From Halichondria panicea (lineage: Eukaryota > Porifera > Demospongiae > Suberitida > Halichondriidae): a stretch of 64,000 nt of DNA. Below the pieces are notes generated by a model that worked only from the letters and a program-made list of their open reading frames with translations, had not been told where the DNA came from and made no database searches. The stretch spans positions 599,001-663,000 of the forward strand of contig NC_087390.1 in assembly GCF_963675165.1 (NCBI RefSeq). Reading direction: 5' to 3'. This document shows positions 47,521 to 61,211 of this stretch, in pieces (within the stretch, counting starts at the first letter, position 1; each line of letters starts with the position of its first letter). Made by a program: the position numbers and the translations under genes.

Positions 47521-50500
47521 CTAAATAAACACAATTCTTCGTCTGACATCAACGTACTCGGGACATGTGACAATGTTCTTTTTTGCATTACTAGAAGTGC
47601 TGAATTGTTTCAGTGTTGTGTTTTCAAACAGCCCCCTGACAATTGGGGACCACTCAGTGATCTCGGCAATGAGGTGAAACACCTCTAGAGTCTTGTTCTT
47701 AGCTAACACATTACCAACAGCTTCAGCCTCTTCAGTGGTAACAGTGTACTGTGTTGTATGATTCACATGCAGATCGAGTGTCAGGTGTTTAACTGTATTG
47801 TTTTCTCTTAATGCTTCCAAAACAGGTAGTAGATCCCCTGGCAACTGTATATAAAACTTAATTAGTTCAATGAATTGTAGAGTTGTATTAAGTTGAAACA
47901 TTTGGGCCAGTTCAAGCATTCCGAGATCATAATCTGAGTCCCTATAAGTATAAGTATAATAATATGAAATAGTTAGCTTAGTTAGACATGTGTTAACTTG
48001 CAGTCCCTGCACTAAATGACTCGGGCTACTTTTCCAATCATTATAATGCAGTGTCAATTCCACTAGAGATGTGTCAGCCTGTAGATACTCACCAATAGCT
48101 TCATCAAAATCGTAGTCAAGGTTACATGTAAGTTTAAGGCTTTTAATGGAATGTAATCGATTGTCTTTGAGAGAACGTAAAACTTTACAGGTATCTTCAG
48201 GACAATCCAAAGTTAGTGATTGCAAGTGCCAGTGGGTACAGAAATATTCAAATTGGCCCTTTATTTCACTTCGGATATCGAGTTCTTTAAGTATCGGACA
48301 ATCGAGTAGAGTACTAAAAAACTGCTCAAATTGTTTGGGGGTAAACTTAACACGGGGAGAGCATCGCAGATATTGTAAGCTTAGTTTCCAGTGGTTTAAT
48401 ATTGAAATTAAGTTTCTGATAGTAGACTCTGAAAAAACCTCATTGTCTGTTGAAAATATTCTTTTTGCTTCGTTATCGGTAAACGAATGTTCAGACAGTA
48501 AATGTGGTAAGATTTTCGTGTTGTTCCTTTTTAACTCAGTCACGTTCAATCCAATTGAAATACACCAATATTTAGCATCTGTGATGGGTAAGTCAAAATG
48601 ATTAGGCACTTGTACCAAATGTATCACCAACATTTCAATACTAGAATGTGCAATGAAGTCAGACAACAACTCTTCATCAACTGGCGATACTTGAGCACAT
48701 TTCAAAACTTTCAAGCAGTGTTTTGGCTTCAAAATATAAAGTATTCGTATCACAGTGTCTCTTGAGATGCCAAAATCTAGCTCTACAACACTTAAGTTTG
48801 GAGATAGCTGTATAGTGTCAAATATTTTTAATGTACATGGAACCTCAGGCCCATCAAATTCATCGTCAATAATATTAATATTACTGATAGTGACGCTTTC
48901 TAATTCTGGTAGTATCCTATCAGTGAGTGAATGCCAAACAGATGAAATCTTGAATGTGGTAGACATTTTCAGATGCCGTACACTTAGAGTAAAAGAAGTC
49001 AAAACTTTATTGATTCCTGCTAATATCATCGATCTATCCACACCACTTTTATTAAACTGGAACATGTCCATTACAGTTACTTTGAAATGAGCAGAAGCTA
49101 CAACATAACCAAGTGCAAACTGATCAATCATCCGATTATATAGCAGTGGTTCATACAGCACATTACAATACAAGTCCTTCATGGCTTGCACATTTTGGCT
49201 TTCATAGATCCACAGAATTTGCTCACTTGAGAAAATACACATTCTCTCGACTTTTGATGATCCTTCCTCATAGTACACGATAGGAGTTGGAAGTACACAC
49301 TGTGTCCATTGGTCATTCAGTTTAGTCAATCCAGCTAAAAACAATAGAATCATCTCGTAAGATCCATCACCAGCCTTTGTTTCAAACAAGATCAACTGCT
49401 CGTGTGGAGTTATATTTTTCCAGACGTAAAATGCAGCGAGGAACTCTTGAAGTGTTAGATGAAGGAAATTGTAAGATGGAGAACTGTTGCTTTTCCTATA
49501 TAAAGGATGTACACTGTTCATGAATCCAAGTGTAGTGCTAGCATCAACAATATCTTCCTTGAAAAAAACCAACTGTTGTTTTTCTTTTGATATTCCATTG
49601 TACGCAATATGGCAGAGCTTATCAAAATGTACCTGAAGTGACGAAGGTAACTCACTCAGCTCACCACTCCAATCACTGTCTAAATACGCTGGATTGTCAT
49701 TTAAATACCTTTCAATCACAACTCGAGAGTATGCAGTGTATAGTTCAGTTGTTGTATTGGGAAAGACGCTGCTTATTTTGTGATTTTTTCTATAAACATC
49801 AACTACAATTCTGGCATGAAGAGGGTTATACATTGCACTAGAAATACGTGGATTAGAGTTAATGTATTCACGTAGTTCTGGTGGAGCCTCCTTATTTTTG
49901 ATCATTAGATCAATGTATTCTTGAATTTGTTTGGAAGAAAACCCTAAGATTTCGATGAACTGATCAACTCTTGCGCTACAAGTAGGAGGTAGATCGCATA
50001 CAGCCCAGGGCCTAGTGGTAACAAGCACGGTACTAGCGGGAAGAAGATGTCCAGATATTAGTTTCATAAAAATAGAATTTTTTTTTCTAAGAGATGGTGG
50101 TAACTCATCCAGCCCTTCCAAAATGAAAAGAATACCGTGCCCATGATGGTTTTGTATGATAGTAGTAGCAACAATATTTTTGGAAGCATCAGTATTTTCA
50201 CATTGAAATAGATCAACTAATTCTACAGCTTCCTGAATATTCTCATCTCGAAGTCGGAGTAATACAACGAGGGAGTAATCTGTCCAAACTTTACCATTAG
50301 CCCATCGTCTGCACAGCTCCCATGACAAAGTCGTCTTACCTCCTCCAGGAGCCCCTTTAATGACAACTAGTTTAGAGAATTTGCCTTCTACTTTGGAAGC
50401 TATCTGGTCCATTGTGATTCTCTCTCTTGGAAATCTATTCAGCTTGCCTTTAACTATTTCTGACCAGGACTCTTCAATTTCCTCTCTGGATAAATGTTTA

Positions 50501-52529
50501 CTTACATCAGCACATGTTAGGTTAACAAAGTGTTTAGTACACTGGAGAGGATATTTGTCATCAGCAGGGAGAGATCTTGTATCGTAAATACTAGTTAAGT
50601 ATGATCGATAAATTCCTATTGCTTCATCTGGTTGGATGGTGGAACGATTATCGGATTTGGATTCTACAGTATAAAAGAATAATCATGAAGTGAAGGTTAT
50701 AATAGTTACAGTGGAATCTTCAATAATGGGCCCTCCAAACTAAGTAAACAGTGAGAAATACAACAAATAGGACTGCGCTTCCACCCCCAAACTTCTAGAG
50801 TCTTAATGAAAAATGCAGCAATCCCTGAGATGTGTCCTTTACTCTATCACCACTCACACAAACTACCGATTAGCTAACTCACTGGTTGGTCCAGGAGTTG
50901 TTGTGGACAATTTCTGCCTCTTAGATGGTCCAGGTGAAGTATCGTCAACTGAAAGTAAGTAATTCGTCGCTATACAATTGACTTAAAAGTATTACGTTCG
51001 TGACTAGGTTGTAGCTATTCATTCAATATAAGTACTCATAGAAATGCTTTTAGTGTGGTCAAGGGGATAACCTCATCACTATTACAATCCTGATCATGCT
51101 CTATAGGCTGTTGTTCTAGGCTATTGCTCAATATAAGTACTCATAGAAATGCTTTTAGTGTGGTCAAGGATAACCTCATCACTATATTCATTATTACGTT
51201 CCTGATCAGTATGTGGTCAACTATACATACGTTAATTGACTACTGGTCACATAGTTAAGTTACTGTTGACTGAAATGCTTAAGTGTGGTCGGAGTTAGCC
51301 TCATCACAATATTACCTGTACATGCCTCCTCTATAGCCTCAGCAACATCATTCCGATCAACTGTTGATGATCTGAGACTCTGATATATTTCAGAATAGGT
51401 TAGAGTGGCAGTCTTCAAGCGAGCAGCTAGCATTTTCCGTAAACAGGTTTCATTATCTCGATGTTCATCACTGATATTATCGAGGGTGTCATAGCTCACT
51501 TTCAGCTTAAGTCCCAGGTTGAACCACTTTTTGGCGGCTTTTATCAGGTTCTCGTAAACAGATGGCAAATCCTTGAGAGTCAGAATGGAGCCTATAACAA
51601 TTACAAGCAAATGATAAGTGCAATGAGCAATGTCAACACATGGCTTATACATGTACACTGTATGAAATAGCTGACGAGCAACTTGTATATTATATACGCA
51701 TACATAAAGAGACACCGCTTACTAAACGTTGGTCCAGGGTTTGCTTCAACATCTCCTGATTGTAACAGTAAGCGGAATATCAGTAACAGTATATACAGAC
51801 TGAGAGTGGGGGGCCGATTAGTGCTCTGAACACTCACTTGGAACTTGGTCGGCTTTTCTTGAGTATCAAAAACTAAAAAGTAAGAGTGATGTTTATAATT
51901 ATTGTGGCAGTAAATATATAATTGATTACCTGATGTGGTTGAGTTCCATTGTTTCCGAGGGTTCCATCTCACCAAGCAGGCAGTGATGAGTGAGTAGCAG
52001 GTGATAAGCACAGCTGACAGAATGAGAACGGCCAGTGCACTCCCCCTCCATCCCAGCTCACAAGGAAACACTCCGGTCCAACTCAAGTCAACCACAGGGC
52101 AAGCAGGACGTGGGGGAGCTGTGTAGAGTTGCATAAATATATTCATGTGCTGTGACATCACAATTGTGGTCATGACTCCGTGAATACCAAGCAATGCACT
52201 AATGACTGTTTAAAACTGTCCTTTAAGTATAATAATTGTGGCCTATGCCCGTAATAATTATGCTCTGTATAATTATACCAAAGTGTATGATAAGAAATGT
52301 TATGCAATTATTGGCGAGTATGCTTCACTGACTTACAGGAAAAAGTTTGTAAGAAGAGTATGTATCTGATGGTGACCATAATGAGGTAGAGTTGGTAGAG
52401 GACAGGGGTGATCAACACAGAGGCAAGGCTGGCTCTGAGCTGCCAACTAGGCTTAGGGAAAACCAGGGTAACATCGTCGTCCAGATCATTTGAGAAATAA
52501 CGGGCATGTCTCTGAGATATCGTCTTCAT
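47521..52529 (-). CDS. NLR3: membrane module-2A-DEATH-NACHT-LRR receptor
   Basis: Exons 52337-52529, 51930-52118, 51723-51872, 51316-51591, 50883-50948, 47521-50663; 1338 residues, phase 1 introns, open. The 2A Pro is residue 175. The DEATH domain is the most divergent of the set (WFNLGLKLKVSYDTLDNISD, RSSTVDRNDV). The linker exon starts with Val instead of Ala and has KRQKLST in place of KKKLST. NACHT motifs GAPGGGKTT, ILFILEGLDEL and VLVTTRPWA are kept. The LRR part again differs from the paralogues in short loops. An in-frame ATG 36 nt upstream (52565) could extend the N-terminus by 12 residues, but it is not shared by the other copies. Confidence 0.9.
51730..51753 (-). other. 2A-like motif of NLR3
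   Basis: DVEANPGP in exon 51723-51872; upstream product predicted at 174 residues. Confidence 0.85.
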
Positions 52530-52802
52530 GGTTCTGTCAGAACAGAAGACCATGTGCAGCTCCAAGAGTCAAGACAAATAGTTGCTGAGAAGCTTTTTCT
52601 GTAGCGTTCAGTGCAGACTTAATGCCAGTCAGAACAAATAATCTTTGTTTAGCCTTGACCTTTTTGAACGAGACCCTCCCCTTTTTTTGTAACGATATTC
52701 ATTCAATAATTTCTTTAACGATCTTTACCGTGTTGGCTTATACAACAACTTGGCTTGCGCTTGAGTTGTCTATTTAATAATGGTGCTCTCCAGTCTTGTT
52801 CT
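52530..52802. promoter_or_regulatory. Head-to-head intergenic region, NLR3 / EAF fragment 5
   Basis: 273 bp, closest to 1958-2193. Inferred shared promoter. Confidence 0.4.
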
Positions 52803-53769
52803 ATGGCTGAAGTTGCTTCTACTGAGCAGCTCCAGTGAAACTGGGTCAGGAATACCGAGTTAAACTGGGCAAGAGCTTCACCTTCCCCAGGGAGAACGCC
52901 TATCACACCATCAAATGTGAGTCAGAGTTTCTCCGATTTCTACCATACTAAAAAAATAATATTGGCATGCATACGTACATAGAGTTCATCTCCTTCAGTG
53001 AAGGATTATATAAACCAGTATGATAGGAAGACTGTAGTGGTGTGTCTCCACCCCCTTAGCCTTAATGTAATGTCGTATTTTTTTGGCCAAATTTTTCTAC
53101 ACACAAGATGTGGTGACTGGCGTTAGTATTGTTGATGGCCACTGTATCAGATGACTTGAAGCCTCTGTCAGTGGATCCCACAAAGCCTGGTAAACTGTGA
53201 GTGACTGATGATGAAGTGAATGTACAGGTGAGGGGATAGCTTAGCTAGAATCACTTCCTCCATACCCTGGAGGTTGTATCTAGGGAAGTCACCGTGGTGG
53301 TGCACTGGGGTACTGTACAACTAGCCCAGCATCATATCACACACTATTTGCTATCTCACAGCAACTGAGCTAGATCTTTTAGTAGGTTTCTAGGGAGCCA
53401 ACTTAATACGCAAGTACATGTAGTTGTGTAGTTACAATTATGAGGTCTCCAATCAGCTATTTTATTGTGAGGCATGTTTGCCAATAGAGAGATGGCCTCC
53501 TAACACAGTCAGGTCCAAACACATAATTATATGCTATGGAGATGTTGAGTGGCTGTATTATAGAGGGTGACTACAATAGACAGGTTTGACTATAACTACA
53601 ATCATTCTGCCCCCCTCCACTTCCACACAGGCTGAGTGGACTGATGATGTGGCCCAGTTCAGAGGACCCAAGAAGCCTGTCACTAAAGAGTGTGTGCTCA
53701 TCATAGACACTGTGTCTGGGGAGGCAGTACTGGAGAGGATCAGTAACAACATCCAACTCAAGGCCATAG
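52803..53769 (+). pseudogene. EAF-like fragment 5 (exons 1-3), several lesions
   Basis: Exon 1 52803-52916 has the same single-C deletion as fragment 1. Exon 2 53151-53227 has CGA to TGA (after GKL) and a 15-nt deletion. Exon 3 53631-53769 has one C missing just before the donor. Clearly dead. Confidence 0.75.
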
Positions 53770-54288
53770 GTTATTAGTAGGACACTCAGGCAGAGTCAAG
53801 TGTATTATGTGTGTACACTAACCACTAGGACACCCTCTATAATTATTACAGCCCAGGTTAATGGAGTTGCTTGCTTATAATTATAGACAAAATCTACTGT
53901 AGCAAAAGTCACTAAGGGCACCAAAGTGTAATAGCTCCCCAATGGTTTGGGGACTCTTCAGCTGCCATAACTTGAATTCTGTGTATCCAATTTCAACGAT
54001 TTTATGATTTTCTGAAAGCTTAGAAAGAGACCTTTCAAATGGTGTCATCAAAGTTTATATTTAAGAGATAAACGTTTTTGCCAATTTGGCAATACCATGG
54101 ATTATTGCCCATGGTCCAAAGGCGAAATATGACAAATTAAGGCCCCTACAAAAGTTTGGATTTAAACACATAATTTGAAAGGTCTCTTTCTAAGCTTTCA
54201 GAAAATCATAAAAATTTGGACATTGGATCATCAGTACTGAAGTTATGGCTGTTGAAAGATACATGTATGTTTAACTACAACACCCTCA

Positions 54289-54343
<55 letters not shown>

Positions 54344-54486
54344 ACATCTATTTAATGCCTGTTCCCCATTCCCAACACTCCCATCACTACCACAAAACCT
54401 CTAGACAATTCCTGAGGTTTATTATCATAAAATCACCTCAACCAAGCAACCTACATTTATACAGATAAGACACCCACCCACACACC

Positions 54487-54561
<75 letters not shown>
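53770..54561. other. EAF to CPVL spacer
   Basis: Repeat arm at 53940-54040, inverted arm at about 54175-54270, then (CA)n at 54288-54343 and a long CA tract at 54475-54560 ending in the exon A acceptor. Confidence 0.55.
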
Positions 54562-54562
<1 letters not shown>

Positions 54563-55110
54563 GACGGATGATGAATGCGTACGCTGACCTTGTGTTCCAG
54601 TTTGGAATGGCTGACGAGAACCAAGCCACTTACATTTATTCAAAGACCAACATGGCTGTGCAGTACATCAAAGCTGAATGGTTTTACGATGGCTTCAAGG
54701 TACACACACTATACACAGCATCAGAACTCTAGTCACAGAGGCAACTCTAGTACTCAGTACCTGTACAGGAACCAACTACTGAAGTCACTGACTAACTACA
54801 ATGTATGTGCATCACGTACCCCCTCTCGTCCACCAGGGTTCAGTACCTAGCAGTTAGTGAACATTGTAGCCAGCTGTATGCTTGTCTAAGCTATTACTCA
54901 ACGCAGCTGTTACGGTTTATTCGGTGGCCAATTCACAGAAGCTCAGCATCCAAAATCCATTTCACATTCTCAAAGTAGGTATAATATGCTTGTGCCGACT
55001 GTTGCAGATTTTTGATGCTCTGCTCAACGGAGATCTGATACCGTATCCTACGTACTTGTACAACATCACTGGATCCACCAACTACTACAACATTCTCAGG
55101 ACCTCGCTAG
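54562..55110 (+). pseudogene. CPVL-like fragment 6 (exons A+B)
   Basis: Exon A 54562-54699 lacks three codons (in frame), exon B 55008-55110 is intact. Downstream, intron B is shortened by about 700 bp and joins directly to the segment preceding the mutase exon. Confidence 0.75.
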
Positions 55111-55766
55111 GTACACGTATGTTGATAGAGTATGTCAGAAAGTGTTGGATAGAAGTATACAGTCCTGTTTGGAGTGGGATATACTCTTTTTACCTATACG
55201 TAGTGTACTGAACATTCTACTGTATTATTTATCTTATGTTGGTACATACTTAACCAGTGTTTGGTTAAAGGGCTCTTGTTTGAGTAGCTGATTGAATTTG
55301 GGAATCTGTACAAGTTAAGTTGTGTGTATGGATTGAATTTGGGGAAGTCCTGGACTATACAATTATCTTTAGCGCTTTAGTGCAAGGCTAACTTATATGT
55401 TGAATAGAAAGTTTGTGCGAACAGATGATGCTATAAAAGATTCTGAAGAGACTGCAACAGCCTTCAATGTGAGTCAAATAGTCATAACTCGAGAAAGAAG
55501 CTTTAGTTTGCTAATCCACGAATCAAAATCCAGGAGATCGTTGCTAGAAGCCTATAGAAGCTGTCAGTTTTTGTTGCATTGCAACCTTTGATCAGTTACA
55601 GCTGGAACACACACACAGACACACACAGTCAGCTTTACCGTATCCCTCATGCGGCTAGGCCTCGAGGCATAATAAGGGGAGGGTAAGCGTCAGTCGTCTG
55701 GCTGTTCATATGGTTGTAGATCAGACCATTCCACACCATAGTACGTACCTTCCTCTCTGTGTGCAG
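55111..55766. other. Shortened CPVL intron B to mutase spacer
   Basis: No exon C remnant here. Contains a short CA/GACA stretch near 55602-55627. No gene. Confidence 0.45.
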
Positions 55767-55878
55767 CATATGCCTCAGTACAATGCCATTTCTGGCTACC
55801 ACATCATGGAGGCTGGTGCTGACCCTGTGCTGGAGTTGGCCTTCACTGTGGCTGATGGGCTAGAGTACTGCAGGACAG
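55767..55878 (+). pseudogene. Methylmalonyl-CoA mutase exon fragment 3
   Basis: Intact 112-nt exon (phase 0 in, phase 1 out), same reading as fragment 2 but with [10 protein letters not shown] at its end. No adjacent mutase exons. Confidence 0.75.
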
Positions 55879-57675
55879 GTGTGTGAGGGGTGTGGGGTGT
55901 GAGGGTGTGAAACTACTAAGCCATGGAGTCGAGTATATTAATTTAGTGAGGAGTCATCAATATTAGGGTGCTTCCCTACAGTATAATTGCTAGCAAATAA
56001 TATTATGGTTTTTGGTCCGTATACTGTTTTAAAGTTACTCAATCATTGTGAGATGTGATTTGTTGAAGGCACATATTCGTACTTATAGATAGATTTTAGT
56101 GCGTATCTTGTGTTAGAAGGTCAAGGCCATTATTCACATACTTAGGAATAAATTCATTTGGTTTGCTATACTCCCCTTTGAGACCTCATACTTTGACACT
56201 GATCCCAATAAGGGGAGGGTAAGTGCCAGTCAGTCTGGCTGTTCAAAGTGTGGTTGTAGATCAGAAGGTCAGGGCCATTATTCATAGATTTAGGAATAAT
56301 GGTTTGCTTGACTCCCCTTTGAGACCTCATACTTTTGAATGTATTCACACTGATCCCAATAAGGGGTGTGTGCGCCAGACTAATCAGGGTTTCATCTAGT
56401 AGGGGGGGGGGGAGCTTACCCCCCAAAAGAGAGGGGAAAATAGGGAAGAGAGGCAGTTTGAGTACTAGAACAATATCTAGACATGGTCTTTTGCTAGAGG
56501 ATAATTGGTCATCATCCATCATCTAGTCTTACCACAGATCTGCTTTTGGTAGTACATGTGGTTTCTGGTGCATAATTACAAAACAAGCCAGCATACCAAG
56601 AGTAGGGCTGTCCCAAAAAATTTGCCTATTAGCAATTTTTCTTCCTATTATACTCAATCATTGTGATGTGATTCGTTGAAGGCACATATTCGTACTTATA
56701 GATAGATTTTAGTGCGTATCTTGTGTTAGAAGGTCAAGGCCATTACTTAGGAATAAATTCATTTGGTTTGCTATACTCCCCTTTGAGACCTCATACTTTG
56801 ACACTGATCCCAATAAGGGGGAGGTAAGCGCCAGTCAGTCTGTTCAAAATAGCTGTATAGCATGATCATAGTACTCTGCATAATTACCCGAGGCTGTGCC
56901 GTGGCCAGCGGGTATAGTAGTCATCTGGTTTGTTTGTTTATGTGTGGCACATGAGTCTGCTTCTGCGTTTACAGCATGGATAGCCTTCACCCAACAAGGT
57001 AATACGTAGTTGCAGATTTTGATATAAAGCCTCGTTGTCAAATATAAGCGAGCAAAACTAAGAAGCTTAAACTTGCACGTTGGCAGCTAGCTAACTAACT
57101 ACACGCGGCCTTTATTCGAGGTAACCTACTTATTTACAGCTGAAGTGATCCTGTACCAAGAACAATGGAACAGGGTCGCTAATAGAAAGCTAAAATTATG
57201 ATTGTGGTTGTTGCTTATAATTATTATCCTAGCCCCAGAGCATACCCCACAGGAGCTATACTGAGACTCTAGGCTTCTTTGCTGACTTTGCTGTGATCCT
57301 AGTCCACAGTGCACTATACTAAACTCCATTCTCAAAACTTTCAGCCTCTAGACTTTAATTGCTCCCGTACGTTACTTGCTGCTTAGCCTGCTTACATAAC
57401 ACCCTTAATTCTGATTTATGTGAACAGCCGAGGGTTAGCACTTAGTGCTCTAGTTAAACTTAACGTACTGAAGTTATGGCTGTTGAAAGATACATGTATG
57501 TTTAACTACAACCCCCCTCCGTTTATTCGATGGTTCGGGGACTCTTTCATCTGCCATAACTTGAATTCCGGGTATCTAATTTCAACGCTTTTCTGATTTT
57601 CTGAAAGCTTAGAAAGAAACCTTTCATATTTGAGAGATAAAAAAGCAATTCTTATTTCTGCTGCTACCCCTCACT

Positions 57676-57707
<32 letters not shown>

Positions 57708-57715
57708 CACGTGCA

Positions 57716-57746
<31 letters not shown>

Positions 57747-57870
57747 CTGTTTAATACCTGTTCCCCATTCCCAACATTCCCATCACCACAAAACCTCTAG
57801 ACAATTCCTGAGGTTTATTATCATAAAATCACCTCAACCAAGCAACCTACATTTATACAGATAAGACACC

Positions 57871-57927
<57 letters not shown>
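55879..57927. other. Non-coding part of repeat subunit
   Basis: Direct repeats at about 56040-56240 and 56655-56850, palindromic repeat arms at about 57470-57620, CA tracts at 57674-57748 and 57868-57926. No gene. Confidence 0.5.
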
Positions 57928-57928
<1 letters not shown>

Positions 57929-58484
57929 GACGGACGCAAGTGATGATGAATGCGTACGCTGACCTTGTGTTCCAGTTTGGATGGCTGACGAGAACCAAGC
58001 CACTTACATTTATTCAAGGACCAACACGGCTGTGCAGTACATCAAAGCTGAATGGTTTTACGATGGCTTCAAGGTACACACACTATACACAGCATCAGAA
58101 CTCTAGTCACAGAGGCAACTCTAGTACTCAGTACCTGTACAGGAACCAACTACTGAAGCCACTGACTAACTACAATGTATGTGCATCACGTACCCCCTCT
58201 CGTCCACCAGGGTTCAGTACCTAGCAGTTAGTGAACATTGTAGCCAGCTGTGTGCTTGTCTAAGCTATTACTGAACGCAGCTGTTACGGTTTATTCGGTG
58301 GCCAATTCACAGAAGCTCAGCGTCCAAAATCCATTTGACATTCTCAAAGTAGGTATAACATCTTTGTGCCGACTGTTGCAGATTTTTGATGCTCTGCTCA
58401 ACGGAGATCTGATACTGTATCCTACGTACTTGTACAACATCACTGGATCCACCAACTACTACAACATTCTCAGGACCTCGCTAG
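57928..58484 (+). pseudogene. CPVL-like fragment 7 (exons A+B), exon A frameshifted
   Basis: Exon A 57928-58073 lacks one A in the TTTGGAATGG context, shifting the frame. Exon B 58382-58484 is open. A broken exon C start lies near 59258. Confidence 0.75.
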
Positions 58485-59702
58485 GTACACATAATTATGT
58501 TGATAGAGTATGTCAGAAAGTGTTGGATAGAAGTATACAGTCCTGTTTGGAGTGGTATATACTCTTTTTACCTATACGTAGTGTACTGAACATTCTACTG
58601 TATTATTTATCTTATGTTGGTACATACTTAACCAGTGTTTGGTTAAAGGGCTCTTGTTTGAGTAGCTAATTGAATTTGGGAATCTGTACAAGTTAAGTTG
58701 TGTGTATGGATTGAATTTGGGGAAGTCCTGGACTATACAATTATCTCCATTGTGGTCATGTACTGTGTTAGAGGACACATTGAGAAGCTGTGTGCATGGC
58801 AAATAATGGCAAGAAAGATTAGCAGTAATACATGCTGCCCCTCCCCCAAGCCATAGTCTAGCCTGCCACCCTGTTTGAACTGTACACTGGGGGAAACACT
58901 GACTTAAGTATTGTAGGGTGTTGTTGAAATGTCATGCCCTGGGGTGATTGGTTTCTCCCTGTGTGTATACTTGTGTAAGGAAACCAATCTATAGCTGTCA
59001 CCCCTTGCAAGGGCAGACCAACAGTGGCTATAATAAAGAGGTGGTCTGGTTCAAACACATGCTATGGAGACTCTGAAGCTTGTTAACCTGGCTGTATTGT
59101 AAAGGGTGCCTGATTATAGGCTGACCACAATAGACAAGTTTCACTGCATTTAATTTAGTTACAGTAGAAGAACTGTAGAGGGCAATTGCTGACATTTTGG
59201 TCATGCAAATTGATTATTTAAGACAGTTCTTCACATGCAATATTTCTTATTCGTCCAGCCTCCCCTGATTTTGATTGATCCCCTGATTTGATTGAATTTG
59301 GGGAAGCCCTGGACTATACAATTATCTCTAGCGCTTTAGTGCAAGGCTAACTCATATGTTGAATAGAAAGTTTGTGTGAACAGATGGTGCTATGAAAGAT
59401 CCTGAAGAGACTGCAACAGCCTTTAATGTGAAGAAGCTTTAGTTTGCTAATCCACGAACCAAAATCCAAGAGATCGTGGCTAGAAGCCTATAGAAGCTGT
59501 CAGTTTTTGTTGCATTGCAACCGTTGATCAGTTACAGCTGGAACACACACACAGACACACACAGTCAGCTTTACTGTATCCCTCGTGCGGCTAGGCCTCG
59601 AGGCATAATAAGGGGAGGGTAAGCGTCAGTCGTCTGGCTGTTCATATGGTTGTAGATCAGACCATTCCACACCATAGTACGTACCTTCCTCTCTGTGTGC
59701 AG
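58485..59702. other. CPVL intron B and broken exon C
   Basis: Same switch point after GATTTTGATTGATCCCCTG as at 6467, so these subunits descend from one rearranged ancestor. Confidence 0.5.
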
Positions 59703-59814
59703 CATATGCCTCAGTACAATGCCATTTCTGGCTACCACATCATGGAGGCTGGTGCTGACCCTGTGCTGGAGTTGGCCTTCACTGTGGCCGATGGGCTAGA
59801 GTACTGCAGGACAG
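59703..59814 (+). pseudogene. Methylmalonyl-CoA mutase exon fragment 4
   Basis: Intact 112-nt exon, translation identical to fragment 3. Confidence 0.75.
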
Positions 59815-61018
59815 GTGTGTGAGGGGTGTGGGGTGTGAGGGTGTGAAACTACTAAGTCATGGAGTGTATTAATTTAGTGAGGAGTCATCAATATTAGGGT
59901 GCTTCCCTACAGTATAATTGCTAGCAAATATGGTTTTTTGGTCCGTGTACTGTTTTAAAGTTACTCAATCATTGTGATGTGATTCGTTGAAGGCACATAT
60001 TCGTACTTATAGATAGATTTTAGTGCGTATCTTGTGTTAGACGGTCAAGGCCATTATTCACATACTTAGGAATAAATTCATTTGGTTTGCTATACTCCCC
60101 TTTGAGACCTCATACTTTGACACTGATCCCAATAAGGGGAGGGTAAGCGCCAGTCAGTCTGTTCAAAATAGCAGTATAGCATTATCATAGTACTATGCAT
60201 AATTACCCGAGGCTGTGTCGTGGCCAGCGGGTATAGTAGTCATCTGGTTTGTTTGTTTATGTGTGGCACATGAGTCTGCTTCTGCGTTTACAGCATAGAT
60301 AGCCTTCACCCAACAAGTTAATACGTAGTTGCAGATTTTGATATAAAGCCTCGTTGTCGAATATAAGCGAGCAAAACTAAGAAGCTTAAACTTGCACGTT
60401 GGCAGCTAGCTAACTAACTACACGCGGCCTTTATTCGAGGTACCCTACTTATTTACAGCTGAAGTGATCCCGTACCAAGAACAATGGAACAGGGTCGCTA
60501 ATAGAAAGCTAAAATTATGATTGTGGTTGTTGCTTATAATTATTATCCTAGCCCCAGAGCATACCCCACAGGAGCTATACTGAGACTCTAGGCTTCTTTG
60601 CTGACTTTGCTGTGATCCTAGTCCAGTGCACTACTAAACTCCATTCTCAAAACTTTCAGCCTCTAGACTTTAATTGCTCCCGTACGTTACTTGCTGCTTA
60701 GCCTGCTTACATAACACCCTTAATTCTGATTTATGTGAACAGCCGAGGGTTAGCACTTAGTGCTCTAGTTAAACTTAACGTACTGAAGTTATGGCTGTTG
60801 AAAGATACATGTATGTTTAACTACAACCCCCCTCCGTTTATTCAATGGTTCGGGGACTCTTTCATCTGCCATAACTTGAATTCCAGGTATCCAATTTCAA
60901 CGCTTTTCAGATTGTCTGAAAGCTTAGAAAGAGACCTTTCATATTTGAGAGATAAAAAAGCAATTCTTATTTCTGCTGCTACCTCACACACACACACACA
61001 CACACACGCGCACGCGCA

Positions 61019-61049
<31 letters not shown>

Positions 61050-61176
61050 CTGTTTAATGCCTGTTCCCCATTCCCAACACTCCCATCGCCACCACAAAAC
61101 CTCTAGACAATTCCTGAGGTTTATTATCATAAAATCACCTCAACCAAGCAACCTACATTTATACAGATAAGACACC

Positions 61177-61210
<34 letters not shown>

Positions 61211-61211
61211 G
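59815..61211. other. Non-coding part of repeat subunit
   Basis: Only one copy of the direct repeat (about 59965-60165), palindromic arms at about 60785-60940, CA tracts at 60985-61050 and 61178-61210. Confidence 0.5.

Noticed and set aside
20944-53769. Frameshifts in EAF and CPVL copies as pure sequencing error
   Set aside because: Possible for single homopolymer cases, but nonsense changes (for example 36086-36088 and EAF exon 2 of fragment 5), a 15-nt deletion and missing exons also occur, while the adjacent NLR and formin genes are free of frameshifts.
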